The notes: a model not told the origin generated them from the letters alone. A stretch of DNA of 5,921 nt from Candidatus Omnitrophota bacterium (GCA_023247815.1 JAHFFS010000102.1:1-5921), one strand, 5' to 3'. Shown: positions 1 through 5,921, counted from the stretch's first letter. Numbers and translations are program-made.

Positions 1-2054
1 GTTACAATAAAGTGATTGATATCTGGACTCATACGACCGAGGCGCTTTCTGATTTGGTCTTTCGTCATATGGATCCGTTCAACCCCGTGTTCATTATGGC
101 GGATTCGGGAGCGCGTGGTTCGCGTTTGCAGATCCGTCAGCTTTCCGGTATGCGCGGGTTGATGGCCAAGCCGTCGGGCGAGATCATTGAAAACCCGATC
201 ACCGCCAGTTTCCGAGAAGGTTTAACGGTTTTGGAATATTTCATTTCGACCCATGGTGCCCGCAAAGGTTTAGCAGATACCGCTTTAAAGACCGCGGACG
301 CTGGTTATTTGACCCGTCGGTTGGTCGATGTCGCGCAAGAGATCGTCGTGGCCAAGGAGGATTGCGGAACCGTTAACGGGATTACGGTATCCGCGATTGT
401 TGAAGGTGAAGAATTGGTTGTCAGTTTGAAAGAGCGGATCACCGGTCGTGTCGCCTTAGACAGCATCGTTGATGTGATCACCGATGAAGTTGTTGTCGAG
501 GCGGGAGAAATCATCGCGGAGGAAAAGGCGACGGTCATCGAGCAGCTGGGAATTGAAAAAGTGCGGATCCGCAGTGTTTTAACGTGCGAAGTCGAGCGTG
601 GTGTTTGCGCTAAATGTTATGGCCGCAATCTCGCCAGCCAACGGCTCGTTGAGGTTGGAGAAGCGGTGGGGACCATTGCTGCGCAAAGCATCGGCGAACC
701 TGGAACGCAGCTGACGATGAGAACGTTTCACATTGGCGGAACGGCCAGCCGCGCGGTTGAACAATCGTTTTATAAATCAAAAAATAAAGGGATCATCAAA
801 TACCATCAACTTCGCGTCGTCGAGCGAAATAAAGAATTTGTTGTTTTGAATCGAAACGGATCGATCAGCATCAACAATGAGTATGGACGCGAATTTGAAC
901 GCTATCAACTTCCCCAGGGCGCGAATATCAAATTTGCCGACGGGACCGAGGTCAAAGACGGGTTGGTTTTCGCGACCTGGGACCCGTATACCATTCCCAT
1001 CATCACCGAAGTCAAGGGGGAGGTCAATTCGGAAGACCTGATTCATGATGTGACTGTTCAGGAAGAGCAGAACCCGATCACCGGCATCACCGAGCGGGTC
1101 ATCGTCGAGCACAAACAAGAATTTCATCCACAGATCATCATCACCGATGAAAAAAAAGAAGTTGTGGGGATCTATTCCATCCCCGTTGGGGCGCATATCC
1201 TGGTCAGTGACCGGTCGAAAGTGAACGCGGGCGATCTCATCGCCAAGATCCCTCGTGGTGTTGGTAAGACGCGCGATATCACCGGTGGTCTGCCGCGGGT
1301 GGCGGAATTGTTTGAAGCTCGTCGGCCAAAGGACCCAGCGGTCATCAGTGAGATCGATGGGATCGTTGAGTTCGGCGAGGACCGTAAGGGTTTGCGAACG
1401 ATCAATGTGAAAAGTTCGACGGGTATGAGCAAGGAATATACGATCCCGCACGGGAAACATCCGAACGTTTATAAAGGCGACCGGGTATTTGCCGGGCAGC
1501 AATTGACCGATGGGCCGGTTGTTCCGCATGATATTTTAAGGGTTTGCGGTGACAAGGTTCTCCAAGAATATTTGCTCAATGAAATTCAGGAAGTCTATCG
1601 TTTGCAAGGAGTTCGCATCAACGACAAACATATTGAGTTGATCATTTCACAGATGTTGAAAAAGGTCAAAATCGAGGACTCCGGCGACACCGAACTCCTA
1701 GTTGGTGAGCAGGTGGATAGGGTGAAATTTCAGAAGATCAATGACCTGGTTTTAAAGAAAAAAGGCAAGCCCGCGCAAGCCACTCCGCAGCTCTTGGGAG
1801 TTACGAAAGTGTCTTTAACCACAGAGAGTTTCATCTCTGCCGCAAGTTTTCAGGAGACCACAAGAGTCTTGACAGAGGCGGCCTCTTCTGGTAAAGTTGA
1901 CCTCTTATGCGGATTAAAAGAAAACGTAATTGTAGGACATTTGATTCCTGCAGGTACGGGTTTGAAACGATACGAAAAAGTGGATTTTACAAAATATGCC
2001 GACGATACAACAGCTCATCAGACTGAGCCGGAACCGCAAGCAAAAAAAGGGTAA
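1..2054 (+). CDS. rpoC: DNA-directed RNA polymerase subunit beta' (C-terminal half, 5' end off the window)
   Basis: This is the beta' subunit of RNA polymerase, which forms much of the catalytic centre. The reading frame is open to the left edge (codons from position 3 read YNKVIDIWT), so the GTG at 12 is an internal codon, not a start. In order I see: MADSGARGS and MRGLMAKPSGEI; the bridge helix (nt ~255-345, GLADTALKTADAGYLTRR); four zinc-site Cys codons at 363, 585, 606 and 615 (C-x73-C-x6-C-x2-C, the spacing I recall for E. coli); and the trigger loop with Met at 717 and His at 729 (MRTFHIGG). An SI3-like insertion of about 165-170 residues follows, then DITGGLPRVAELFEARRP from 1275. The C-terminal SFISAASFQETTRVLTEAA and GLKENVIVG motifs are intact. 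The last ~20 residues (YADDTTAHQTEPEPQAKKG) are a non-conserved polar tail that shares DNA with rpsL. About 690 residues are probably missing upstream, judged by alignment to E. coli. Identification is certain. Confidence 0.98.
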   Translation, partial: YNKVIDIWTHTTEALSDLVFRHMDPFNPVFIMADSGARGSRLQIRQLSGMRGLMAKPSGEIIENPITASFREGLTVLEYFISTHGARKGLADTALKTADAGYLTRRLVDVAQEIVVAKEDCGTVNGITVSAIVEGEELVVSLKERITGRVALDSIVDVITDEVVVEAGEIIAEEKATVIEQLGIEKVRIRSVLTCEVERGVCAKCYGRNLASQRLVEVGEAVGTIAAQSIGEPGTQLTMRTFHIGGTASRAVEQSFYKSKNKGIIKYHQLRVVERNKEFVVLNRNGSISINNEYGREFERYQLPQGANIKFADGTEVKDGLVFATWDPYTIPIITEVKGEVNSEDLIHDVTVQEEQNPITGITERVIVEHKQEFHPQIIITDEKKEVVGIYSIPVGAHILVSDRSKVNAGDLIAKIPRGVGKTRDITGGLPRVAELFEARRPKDPAVISEIDGIVEFGEDRKGLRTINVKSSTGMSKEYTIPHGKHPNVYKGDRVFAGQQLTDGPVVPHDILRVCGDKVLQEYLLNEIQEVYRLQGVRINDKHIELIISQMLKKVKIEDSGDTELLVGEQVDRVKFQKINDLVLKKKGKPAQATPQLLGVTKVSLTTESFISAASFQETTRVLTEAASSGKVDLLCGLKENVIVGHLIPAGTGLKRYEKVDFTKYADDTTAHQTEPEPQAKKG
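1869..1897 (+). promoter_or_regulatory. Possible sigma-70-type promoter inside rpoC, upstream of rpsL
   Basis: TTGACA (1869-1874) is a perfect -35 match, followed by a 17-nt spacer and TAAAGT (1892-1897), which matches the TATAAT -10 at four of six positions. A start near 1904 would give rpsL a leader of about 90 nt and let the str genes be made independently of rpoC. The sequence also encodes conserved RpoC residues (VLTEAASSGKV), so the match could be chance. Low confidence. Confidence 0.25.
1996..2054 (+). other. 59-nt out-of-frame overlap of rpoC and rpsL
   Basis: These 59 bases encode both the last RpoC codons (in the frame of position 12) and the first 19-20 residues of S12 (one frame over). 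S12 is constrained here because its N-terminus is conserved, while the matching RpoC tail has no family-conserved residues. The RpoC extension was therefore probably shaped by the S12 sequence. A ribosome ending rpoC passes over the rpsL start before it stops, so the two initiation events must interact. A sequencing indel is unlikely, since both proteins keep their conserved motifs right up to and through the overlap. Confidence 0.9.
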
Positions 2055-2373
2055 GTCTCCAGCGCTTGACGCGTGTCCGCAAAAACGCGGTGTTTGTCTG
2101 CAGGTGCGGACGATGACACCGAAAAAGCCGAATTCAGCATTGCGTAAAATTGCTCGTGTTCGATTGTCCAACCGGACTGAAGTCACGTCGTATATTCCCG
2201 GTGAAGGGCATAATTTGCAAGAGCATTCGATTGTGTTGGTCCGCGGCGGTCGGGTGAAAGATCTCCCTGGGGTTCGTTATCATATCGTCCGAGGGACGCT
2301 TGATACCGCGGGTGTTGCCAAACGAAAACGCAGCCGCTCAAAATACGGCGCGAAAAGGGAAAAAGATTCTTAA
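1996..2373 (+). CDS. rpsL: 30S ribosomal protein S12
   Basis: S12 sits at the decoding centre of the 30S subunit and helps control tRNA selection accuracy. The product is 125 aa, against 124 in E. coli, and it starts with the family's usual N-terminus (MPTIQQLIR), which fixes the ATG at 1996. The conserved blocks CPQKRGVC (27-34), TPKKPNSALRK (41-51), GEGHNLQEHS (69-78) and RGGRVKDLPGVRYH (83-96) line up with E. coli without gaps. Lys43 and Lys88 (42 and 87 in mature numbering) are the unmutated residues whose substitution gives streptomycin resistance, so the protein looks wild type. Asp89 is the residue methylthiolated by RimO in bacteria that have it. The start lies 59 nt inside rpoC in a different frame. 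The only upstream ribosome-site candidate is weak (AAGTGGA, 1978-1984, 11 nt away), so translation may depend on ribosomes finishing rpoC. rpsG follows after 17 nt. Confidence 0.98.
   Translation: MPTIQQLIRLSRNRKQKKGKSPALDACPQKRGVCLQVRTMTPKKPNSALRKIARVRLSNRTEVTSYIPGEGHNLQEHSIVLVRGGRVKDLPGVRYHIVRGTLDTAGVAKRKRSRSKYGAKREKDS
2042..2048 (+). other. A7 homopolymer in the rpoC/rpsL overlap
   Basis: Seven A residues are followed by GGG, four bases before the rpoC stop codon ends. The rpoC frame reads GCA AAA AAA GGG TAA and the rpsL frame reads CAA AAA AAG GGT AAG. Such runs can cause transcript slippage. Loss of one A would join the rpoC frame to the rpsL frame. The S12 sequence is correct on both sides of the run, so the run length in the assembly looks right. 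Confidence 0.6.
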
Positions 2374-2390
2374 GGGATTTTTACGAGATT

Positions 2391-2861
2391 ATGCGAAGAC
2401 GAAGAGCCGATAAAAGAAGAGCCGAGCCAGATCAAAAGTTGAACAGTCCTTTGGTCGCGAAGTTCATCAGTATGATGATCCATTCCGGTAAAAAGACAGT
2501 CGCCCAAAAAATTGTTTATGACGCCTTGTCGACGTTGAAAGAGCGGACTCAGGAAGAAAGCGAACTCAAGGCGTTTAACAAGGCCTTGGAAAATGTTCGC
2601 CCTCGCGTTGAATTGAAACCTCGCCGGGTGGGAGGGGCCACTTATCAAATCCCTATTGAAGTCACTCCAGTGAGAGGCAATTCTTTGGCGATGAGATGGA
2701 TTCGTGATTTTGCCCGCAAGAAAAAGGGCAAGCCGATGGTTAATAAATTAGCCGATGAACTGATCGCGGCCTATAAGATGGAAGGCGCGGCGATCAAGAA
2801 GCGGGACGAGACACATAAAATGGCCGAGGCCAATAAGGCCTTCGCGCATCTGCGATGGTAA
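2391..2861 (+). CDS. rpsG: 30S ribosomal protein S7
   Basis: S7 is a primary binding protein that nucleates assembly of the 30S head and lines the E site. The 156-aa product is the common full length for the family. It has an Arg-rich N-terminus (MRRRRADKRR), LVAKFISMMIHSGKKTVAQ (21-39), the rRNA-binding beta hairpin RRVGGATYQIPIEV (78-91) and the family C-terminus ending AHLRW. The start is the ATG that gives this N-terminus, although most homologues begin MPRRR and this one lacks the Pro. AAGGGA (2372-2377) overlaps the rpsL stop codon and lies 13 nt from the ATG, a long spacing. A GAG at 2385-2387 is closer. Either is only moderate, so coupling to rpsL translation is likely. In E. coli S7 represses its own operon by binding the rpsL-rpsG spacer. 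Here that spacer is only 17 nt. The rpsG stop codon forms the foot of the hairpin that follows. Confidence 0.98.
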   Translation: MRRRRADKRRAEPDQKLNSPLVAKFISMMIHSGKKTVAQKIVYDALSTLKERTQEESELKAFNKALENVRPRVELKPRRVGGATYQIPIEVTPVRGNSLAMRWIRDFARKKKGKPMVNKLADELIAAYKMEGAAIKKRDETHKMAEANKAFAHLRW

Positions 2862-2916
2862 ACAAATCCCCGGGGACTCTTCAAGAAGTTGATCTGAGAG
2901 ACCCCGGGGATTTGTT
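2861..2916 (+). promoter_or_regulatory. Long intercistronic hairpin between rpsG and fusA
   Basis: The left arm 2861-2875 (AACAAATCCCCGGGG) and right arm 2902-2916 (CCCCGGGGATTTGTT) are perfect 15-bp reverse complements. Inside them is an A-A mismatch (2876/2901), then CTCT (2877-2880) paired with AGAG (2897-2900). A small inner stem is also possible: TCAA (2881-2884) with TTGA (2889-2892) around the loop GAAG, leaving TCTG as a bulge. The structure fills 55 of the 69 intergenic bases, begins on the last base of the rpsG stop codon and ends 14 nt before the fusA ATG. The core followed by ATTTGTTA resembles a weak terminator or attenuator, but the U run is interrupted and essential highly expressed genes follow. 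An RNase III processing site, a stabiliser of the upstream message, a protein-binding site or a device for translational coupling are at least as likely. The pairing is certain on paper; the function is unknown. Confidence 0.85.
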
Positions 2917-2930
2917 ACGAAAGAATCACG

Positions 2931-5027
2931 ATGTCAGAGAGAATACCTTTAGAAAATGTCAGAAACATCGGAATCATCGCCCATATCGACGCGGGCAAGA
3001 CAACGACGACCGAGCGCATTTTGTTTTATACCGGGGTGATTCATAAAATGGGGACCGTGGATGAGGGCAATGCTGTTATGGATTGGATGGAGCAGGAGCA
3101 AGAGCGCGGGATCACGATCACGGCCGCCACGACCACCTGTTTTTGGCAGGATAAAAAGATCAATATCATTGATACGCCGGGGCACGTGGATTTTACCGTT
3201 GAAGTGGAACGTTCTTTGAAAGTCTTGGACGGCGCGGTTGTGGTTTTGTGCGGCTGCAGCAGCGTGCAATCGCAGACCGAGACGGTCTGGCGCCAGGCCG
3301 ATCGTTATCATGTCCCACGGCTGGCCTTTGTCAATAAGATCGATCGTTTGGGAGCGAATTTTGATCAAGTGCTTGTTGATATTCATGAGCGTCTGGGGGC
3401 CAATGCGGCACCGATCTATTTTCCCGACGGGGCCGAAGATAAGTTCATAGGAATCATCGATATCCTCAACGAACAATACATCACCTACACCGACGCTGAA
3501 GGGATGGAAATGGTTCGCGAAGAAGTGCCGGCGGAGTTCAAAGAGCGATTGCAAGCCTATCGTCACACGTTGATTGAGCGGCTGGCTGACGCGGATGATC
3601 AGATCATGGAAAAATTTGTTGAGGGAAAGCCCATTTCTGGCGATGAGATCAAGCACGCGATCCGGCGCGCGGTTGTCAAAAGTCAATTTTTGCCGGTGCT
3701 TGTCGGCACCTCCTTAAGGAACCGTGGGGTGCAATTGCTTTTGGATGCCATTTGCGATTATCTACCTTCACCTTTAGATGTTCCGCCGATCGCTGGAACC
3801 ACCCTCAAAGGGGGAGAGCCGGTTGAACGAAAAGCCGACCCTAATGAACCTTTTACCGCCTTGGTTTTTAAAATTGCTACCGATCCATATGTCGGAAAAA
3901 TTTTTTATACCCGCATTTATGCTGGACGGATCACTTCGGGCAGCACGACGTTCAATTCGGTCGTGCAGGCCAGAGAGCGGATTTCAAAAATTGTGGTTAT
4001 GCACGCGAACAAACAGGAGATCGTGTCCGACGCGGAAGTGGGGGAGATCGTGGCCCTGGTTGGATTGAAGGAAACAAAATCGGGACACACCCTTTGCGAC
4101 GAGAAAAATCCGATTTTGCTCGAAAGCATGGATTTTCCGGAACCGGTGGTCTCGATGTCGATTGAGCCAAAGTCAAAGTCTGATCAGGACAAACTGGGCC
4201 TGACGTTAAGAAAATTTTTGGATGAAGATCCTTCACTCAAGGTGAAATACGATAAAGACACTGGCCAGACGATCATTTCCGGAATGGGGGAATTGCATTT
4301 GGAAATCATCATTGACCGGATGAGGCGGGAATTCAATCTGGAATGTGAAATAGGCCGTCCGGAAGTCGCTTATCATGAAGCCATCACTCAGAAAGTCAGT
4401 GACGTTGTTGGAAAATTCATTTCCCAGACCGGCGGTCGCGGGCAATATGGGCATTGCGTGATTGATGTTGAACCGGCCACAGAACGAGGCCAGGGTATTG
4501 TGTTTGTTAATAAAATCAAGGGCGGGGCCATTCCGCGTGAATTTGTCCCAGCCATTGAAAAAGGAATCCGCGAACAGGCCTTGACCGGTATTTTAGCTGG
4601 TTACCCGGTGACGGATTTTACTGTGACACTGATTGACGGATCGTATCATGATGTGGATTCCAGCGAAATCGCTTTTATGCTGGCGGGGAAAATCGCTTTG
4701 CGGGAAGCTTTGGCAAAAGGAAAATCGGCATTCATGGAACCGGTGATGGATTTAGAGGTAACTGCACCGGAAGATTTCATGGGTTCGGTCATCGGCGATT
4801 TGAATACCCGACGCGCGAAGATCGTTAGTTTAGGCAATCGCGGGAAACTGAAAGTGGCCCGCTGCGAAGTCCCGTTGGCAGAGATGTTCAATTATGCCGG
4901 TGCGGTCAGATCATTAACTCAGGGACGAGCTTCTTCTGCGATGCAACCCGCGTTTTATGCACAAGTTCCCAATAACGTCGCCGAGAAAATCAAAGGCGAG
5001 CGGGAAGATGGAAAATCAAAAAAATAG
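2931..5027 (+). CDS. fusA: Elongation factor G (translocase GTPase)
   Basis: EF-G is the cytoplasmic GTPase that drives translocation of tRNA and mRNA after peptide-bond formation, and it acts with RRF in ribosome recycling. The 698-aa product has the usual length (E. coli 704) and all five domains. The G domain has P-loop AHIDAGKT (17-24), switch I RGITIT, DTPGH (81-85, His85 being the GTPase His) and NKID (135-138). Domain II starts near 300. Domain III holds SGMGELHLEI. Domain IV holds GGRGQYGH and the tip GSYHDVDSSE, with His573 equivalent to the translocation His of E. coli. Domain V runs to QGRASSAMQPAFY near the end. The stretch after switch II (107-115, CGCSSVQSQ) departs from the usual CAVGGVxPQ. 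No good Shine-Dalgarno precedes the ATG (GAAAGAATCACG), and a long hairpin ends 14 nt before it. The start is fixed by the family N-terminus (PLENVRNIGI). It looks like canonical EF-G rather than EF-G2 or a tetracycline-protection paralogue, given its place in the str operon. Confidence 0.98.
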   Translation: MSERIPLENVRNIGIIAHIDAGKTTTTERILFYTGVIHKMGTVDEGNAVMDWMEQEQERGITITAATTTCFWQDKKINIIDTPGHVDFTVEVERSLKVLDGAVVVLCGCSSVQSQTETVWRQADRYHVPRLAFVNKIDRLGANFDQVLVDIHERLGANAAPIYFPDGAEDKFIGIIDILNEQYITYTDAEGMEMVREEVPAEFKERLQAYRHTLIERLADADDQIMEKFVEGKPISGDEIKHAIRRAVVKSQFLPVLVGTSLRNRGVQLLLDAICDYLPSPLDVPPIAGTTLKGGEPVERKADPNEPFTALVFKIATDPYVGKIFYTRIYAGRITSGSTTFNSVVQARERISKIVVMHANKQEIVSDAEVGEIVALVGLKETKSGHTLCDEKNPILLESMDFPEPVVSMSIEPKSKSDQDKLGLTLRKFLDEDPSLKVKYDKDTGQTIISGMGELHLEIIIDRMRREFNLECEIGRPEVAYHEAITQKVSDVVGKFISQTGGRGQYGHCVIDVEPATERGQGIVFVNKIKGGAIPREFVPAIEKGIREQALTGILAGYPVTDFTVTLIDGSYHDVDSSEIAFMLAGKIALREALAKGKSAFMEPVMDLEVTAPEDFMGSVIGDLNTRRAKIVSLGNRGKLKVARCEVPLAEMFNYAGAVRSLTQGRASSAMQPAFYAQVPNNVAEKIKGEREDGKSKK

Positions 5028-5074
5028 GTCGTCAATGAACAGCAAATTGAAAAAGGAAACATTCTAAGAACAAA
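5028..5074 (+). other. A-rich, apparently unstructured tuf leader
   Basis: The gap between fusA and tuf is rich in A, with no inverted repeat or U run that I can find and no convincing promoter. A 10-codon frame (ATG 5035 to TAA 5067, MNSKLKKETF) exists but has no good ribosome site and is probably chance. An open A-rich leader favours efficient translation initiation of tuf. Confidence 0.5.
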
Positions 5075-5082
5075 AGGGAGGA
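5075..5082 (+). promoter_or_regulatory. Strong Shine-Dalgarno of tuf
   Basis: AGGGAGGA contains a full GGAGG (5077-5081), 7 nt before the ATG at 5089. It is clearly the best ribosome-binding site in the window, in contrast to weak or absent sites before rpsL and fusA. It confirms the tuf start over the out-of-frame ATG at 5084. Confidence 0.9.
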
Positions 5083-5088
5083 AATGTT

Positions 5089-5921
5089 ATGGCTAAAGAA
5101 AAATTTATCAGAAATAAACCGCACTTGAATATTGGAACGATTGGACACGTCGATCATGGAAAAACAACGTTGAGTGCCGCCATAACGACCTACTTAAGCA
5201 AAAAAGGGTTGGCTGAGGCTCGTTCGTACGATTCCATTGACAATGCCCCGGAAGAAAAAGAGCGCGGGGTTACGATCAATATTTCGCATTTGGAGTATCA
5301 AACGGAAAAGCGGCATTACGCGCACGTCGACTGTCCTGGTCACGCCGACTATATCAAGAACATGATTACCGGCGCGGCGCAGATGGATGGGGCGATCCTG
5401 GTCGTTTCCGCGGCCGATGGTCCCATGCCGCAGACCCGTGAGCATATCCTTTTGGCCCGTCAGGTGAACGTGCCGCGACTGGTTGTGTTTTTAAACAAAT
5501 GCGATCAGGTCGAGGATAAAGAACTGCTGGATCTCGTCGAGCTTGAGGTGCGTGAGCTGCTCAATAAGTATAAATTCGACGGCGACAAAACACCGATCCT
5601 TAAGGGAAGCGCTTTGGACGCGCTCAATCATCCTGATGATCCGGCCAAGACCAAGTGTTTGGACGAGTTGATGAAGGCGGTTGATGAATATATTCCACAG
5701 CCGGTTCGAGAACTTGATAAACCGTTTTTGATGGGTGTTGAGGATATCTTCTCAATTTCCGGACGAGGAACGGTCGCGACCGGTCGAATCGAACGCGGAC
5801 GTTGTAAGGTCGGTCAGGAAGTCGACGTTGTGGGGCTAAGAGATCTTGTCCAGAAAACCGTTATCACCGGCGTTGAGATGTTTCGTAAGGAATTGGATGA
5901 GGGGCAAGCCGGTGACAACGT
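5089..5921 (+). CDS. tuf: Elongation factor Tu (3' end off the window)
   Basis: EF-Tu is the GTPase that carries aminoacyl-tRNA to the ribosomal A site. The frame runs from ATG 5089 to the window edge, giving 277 complete codons of the roughly 394 usual, so about 117 residues are missing (the rest of domain II and all of domain III). My own translation shows the N-terminus MAKEKFIRNKPHLNIGTIGH, P-loop GHVDHGKT (19-26), switch I EEKERGVTIN with Thr62, DCPGH (81-85, His85 catalytic), NKCD (136-139) and SAL (174-176). Domain II begins before SGRGTVATGRIERG. Residue numbering matches E. coli through the G domain. Asn64-Ile65-Ser66 replaces the usual NTS or NTA, a mild change. A strong ribosome site and an A-rich leader precede it, which fits the very high EF-Tu levels cells need. 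In many genomes tuf is followed by rpsJ and the S10 operon, but that cannot be seen here. Confidence 0.98.
   Translation, partial: MAKEKFIRNKPHLNIGTIGHVDHGKTTLSAAITTYLSKKGLAEARSYDSIDNAPEEKERGVTINISHLEYQTEKRHYAHVDCPGHADYIKNMITGAAQMDGAILVVSAADGPMPQTREHILLARQVNVPRLVVFLNKCDQVEDKELLDLVELEVRELLNKYKFDGDKTPILKGSALDALNHPDDPAKTKCLDELMKAVDEYIPQPVRELDKPFLMGVEDIFSISGRGTVATGRIERGRCKVGQEVDVVGLRDLVQKTVITGVEMFRKELDEGQAGDN

Noticed and set aside
12..14. GTG at 12 as the start of a 680-aa protein
   Set aside because: The frame is open to the left edge and the upstream codons continue the RpoC family sequence, so this is an internal Val codon.
777..1529. 250-aa antisense reading frame within rpoC
   Set aside because: It lies fully opposite strongly conserved RpoC sequence, has no recognisable motifs and is explained by codon bias.
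2075..2111. GTCCGCA / TGCGGAC inverted repeat inside rpsL with a 23-nt loop
   Set aside because: Only 7 bp, competes with a 4-bp CCGC/GCGG alternative and lies in codons fixed by conserved S12 residues; most likely chance.
2902..2920. Full rho-independent terminator after rpsG
   Set aside because: The U run after the GC stem is interrupted (ATTTGTTACG) and fusA and tuf follow with no clear promoter, so complete termination is implausible. Partial attenuation is kept as an option.
2855..3046. 63-codon frame starting in the last rpsG codons and running through the hairpin into fusA
   Set aside because: It reads the hairpin and the EF-G start out of frame and its product has no recognisable features. 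rpsG and fusA account for most of this DNA.
2949..3686. 245-aa antisense reading frame within fusA
   Set aside because: It is opposite the EF-G G domain, with no family features or ribosome site of its own; a mirror of coding bias.
5035..5067. 10-codon mini-frame MNSKLKKETF between fusA and tuf, considered as a leader peptide
   Set aside because: No good Shine-Dalgarno, no run of regulatory codons and no attenuator structure before tuf.
5047..5075. Possible promoter starting at TTGAAA before tuf
   Set aside because: No -10 box at a suitable spacing (ACAAAA at 17 nt).

Overview
This window is a stretch of the conserved bacterial transcription/translation core. It holds five co-directional genes on the + strand: the 3' part of rpoC, then complete rpsL (S12), rpsG (S7) and fusA (EF-G), and the 5' two thirds of tuf (EF-Tu). 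It is a str operon joined directly to the end of an rpoBC operon. There are no mobile elements, CRISPR arrays, tRNAs or rRNAs, and no accessory genes.

The organism is a bacterium of intermediate GC (near 50% by eye). RpoC carries an SI3-type insertion in the trigger loop, as in proteobacteria, the PVC group and other Gram-negative-type phyla. The S12 sequence (CPQKRGVCLQV, then RTMTPKKPNSALRK) reads somewhat like Chlamydiae and their PVC relatives, possibly Omnitrophota. That placement rests on memory of family sequences only and is weak.

Layout. Positions 1-2054: RpoC from just before the bridge helix to the C-terminus. Positions 1996-2373: S12, whose start lies 59 nt inside rpoC in another frame. 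Positions 2391-2861: S7, 17 nt after S12. Positions 2862-2930: a 69-nt gap almost filled by a long hairpin with a perfect 15-bp outer stem. Positions 2931-5027: EF-G. Positions 5028-5088: an A-rich 61-nt gap ending in a strong Shine-Dalgarno. From 5089 to the window end: EF-Tu, cut by the edge.

The genes supply the elongation machinery: the catalytic beta' subunit of RNA polymerase, two 30S proteins (S12 in the decoding centre, S7 in the head near the E site), the translocase EF-G and the aminoacyl-tRNA carrier EF-Tu. All proteins have intact motifs. The points of interest are in the joints between genes: the rpoC/rpsL overlap, the rpsG-fusA hairpin with no clear fusA ribosome site, and the short rpsL-rpsG gap, which leaves no room for the S7 autoregulatory site known from E. 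coli. I see no sign of an undescribed multi-gene system.
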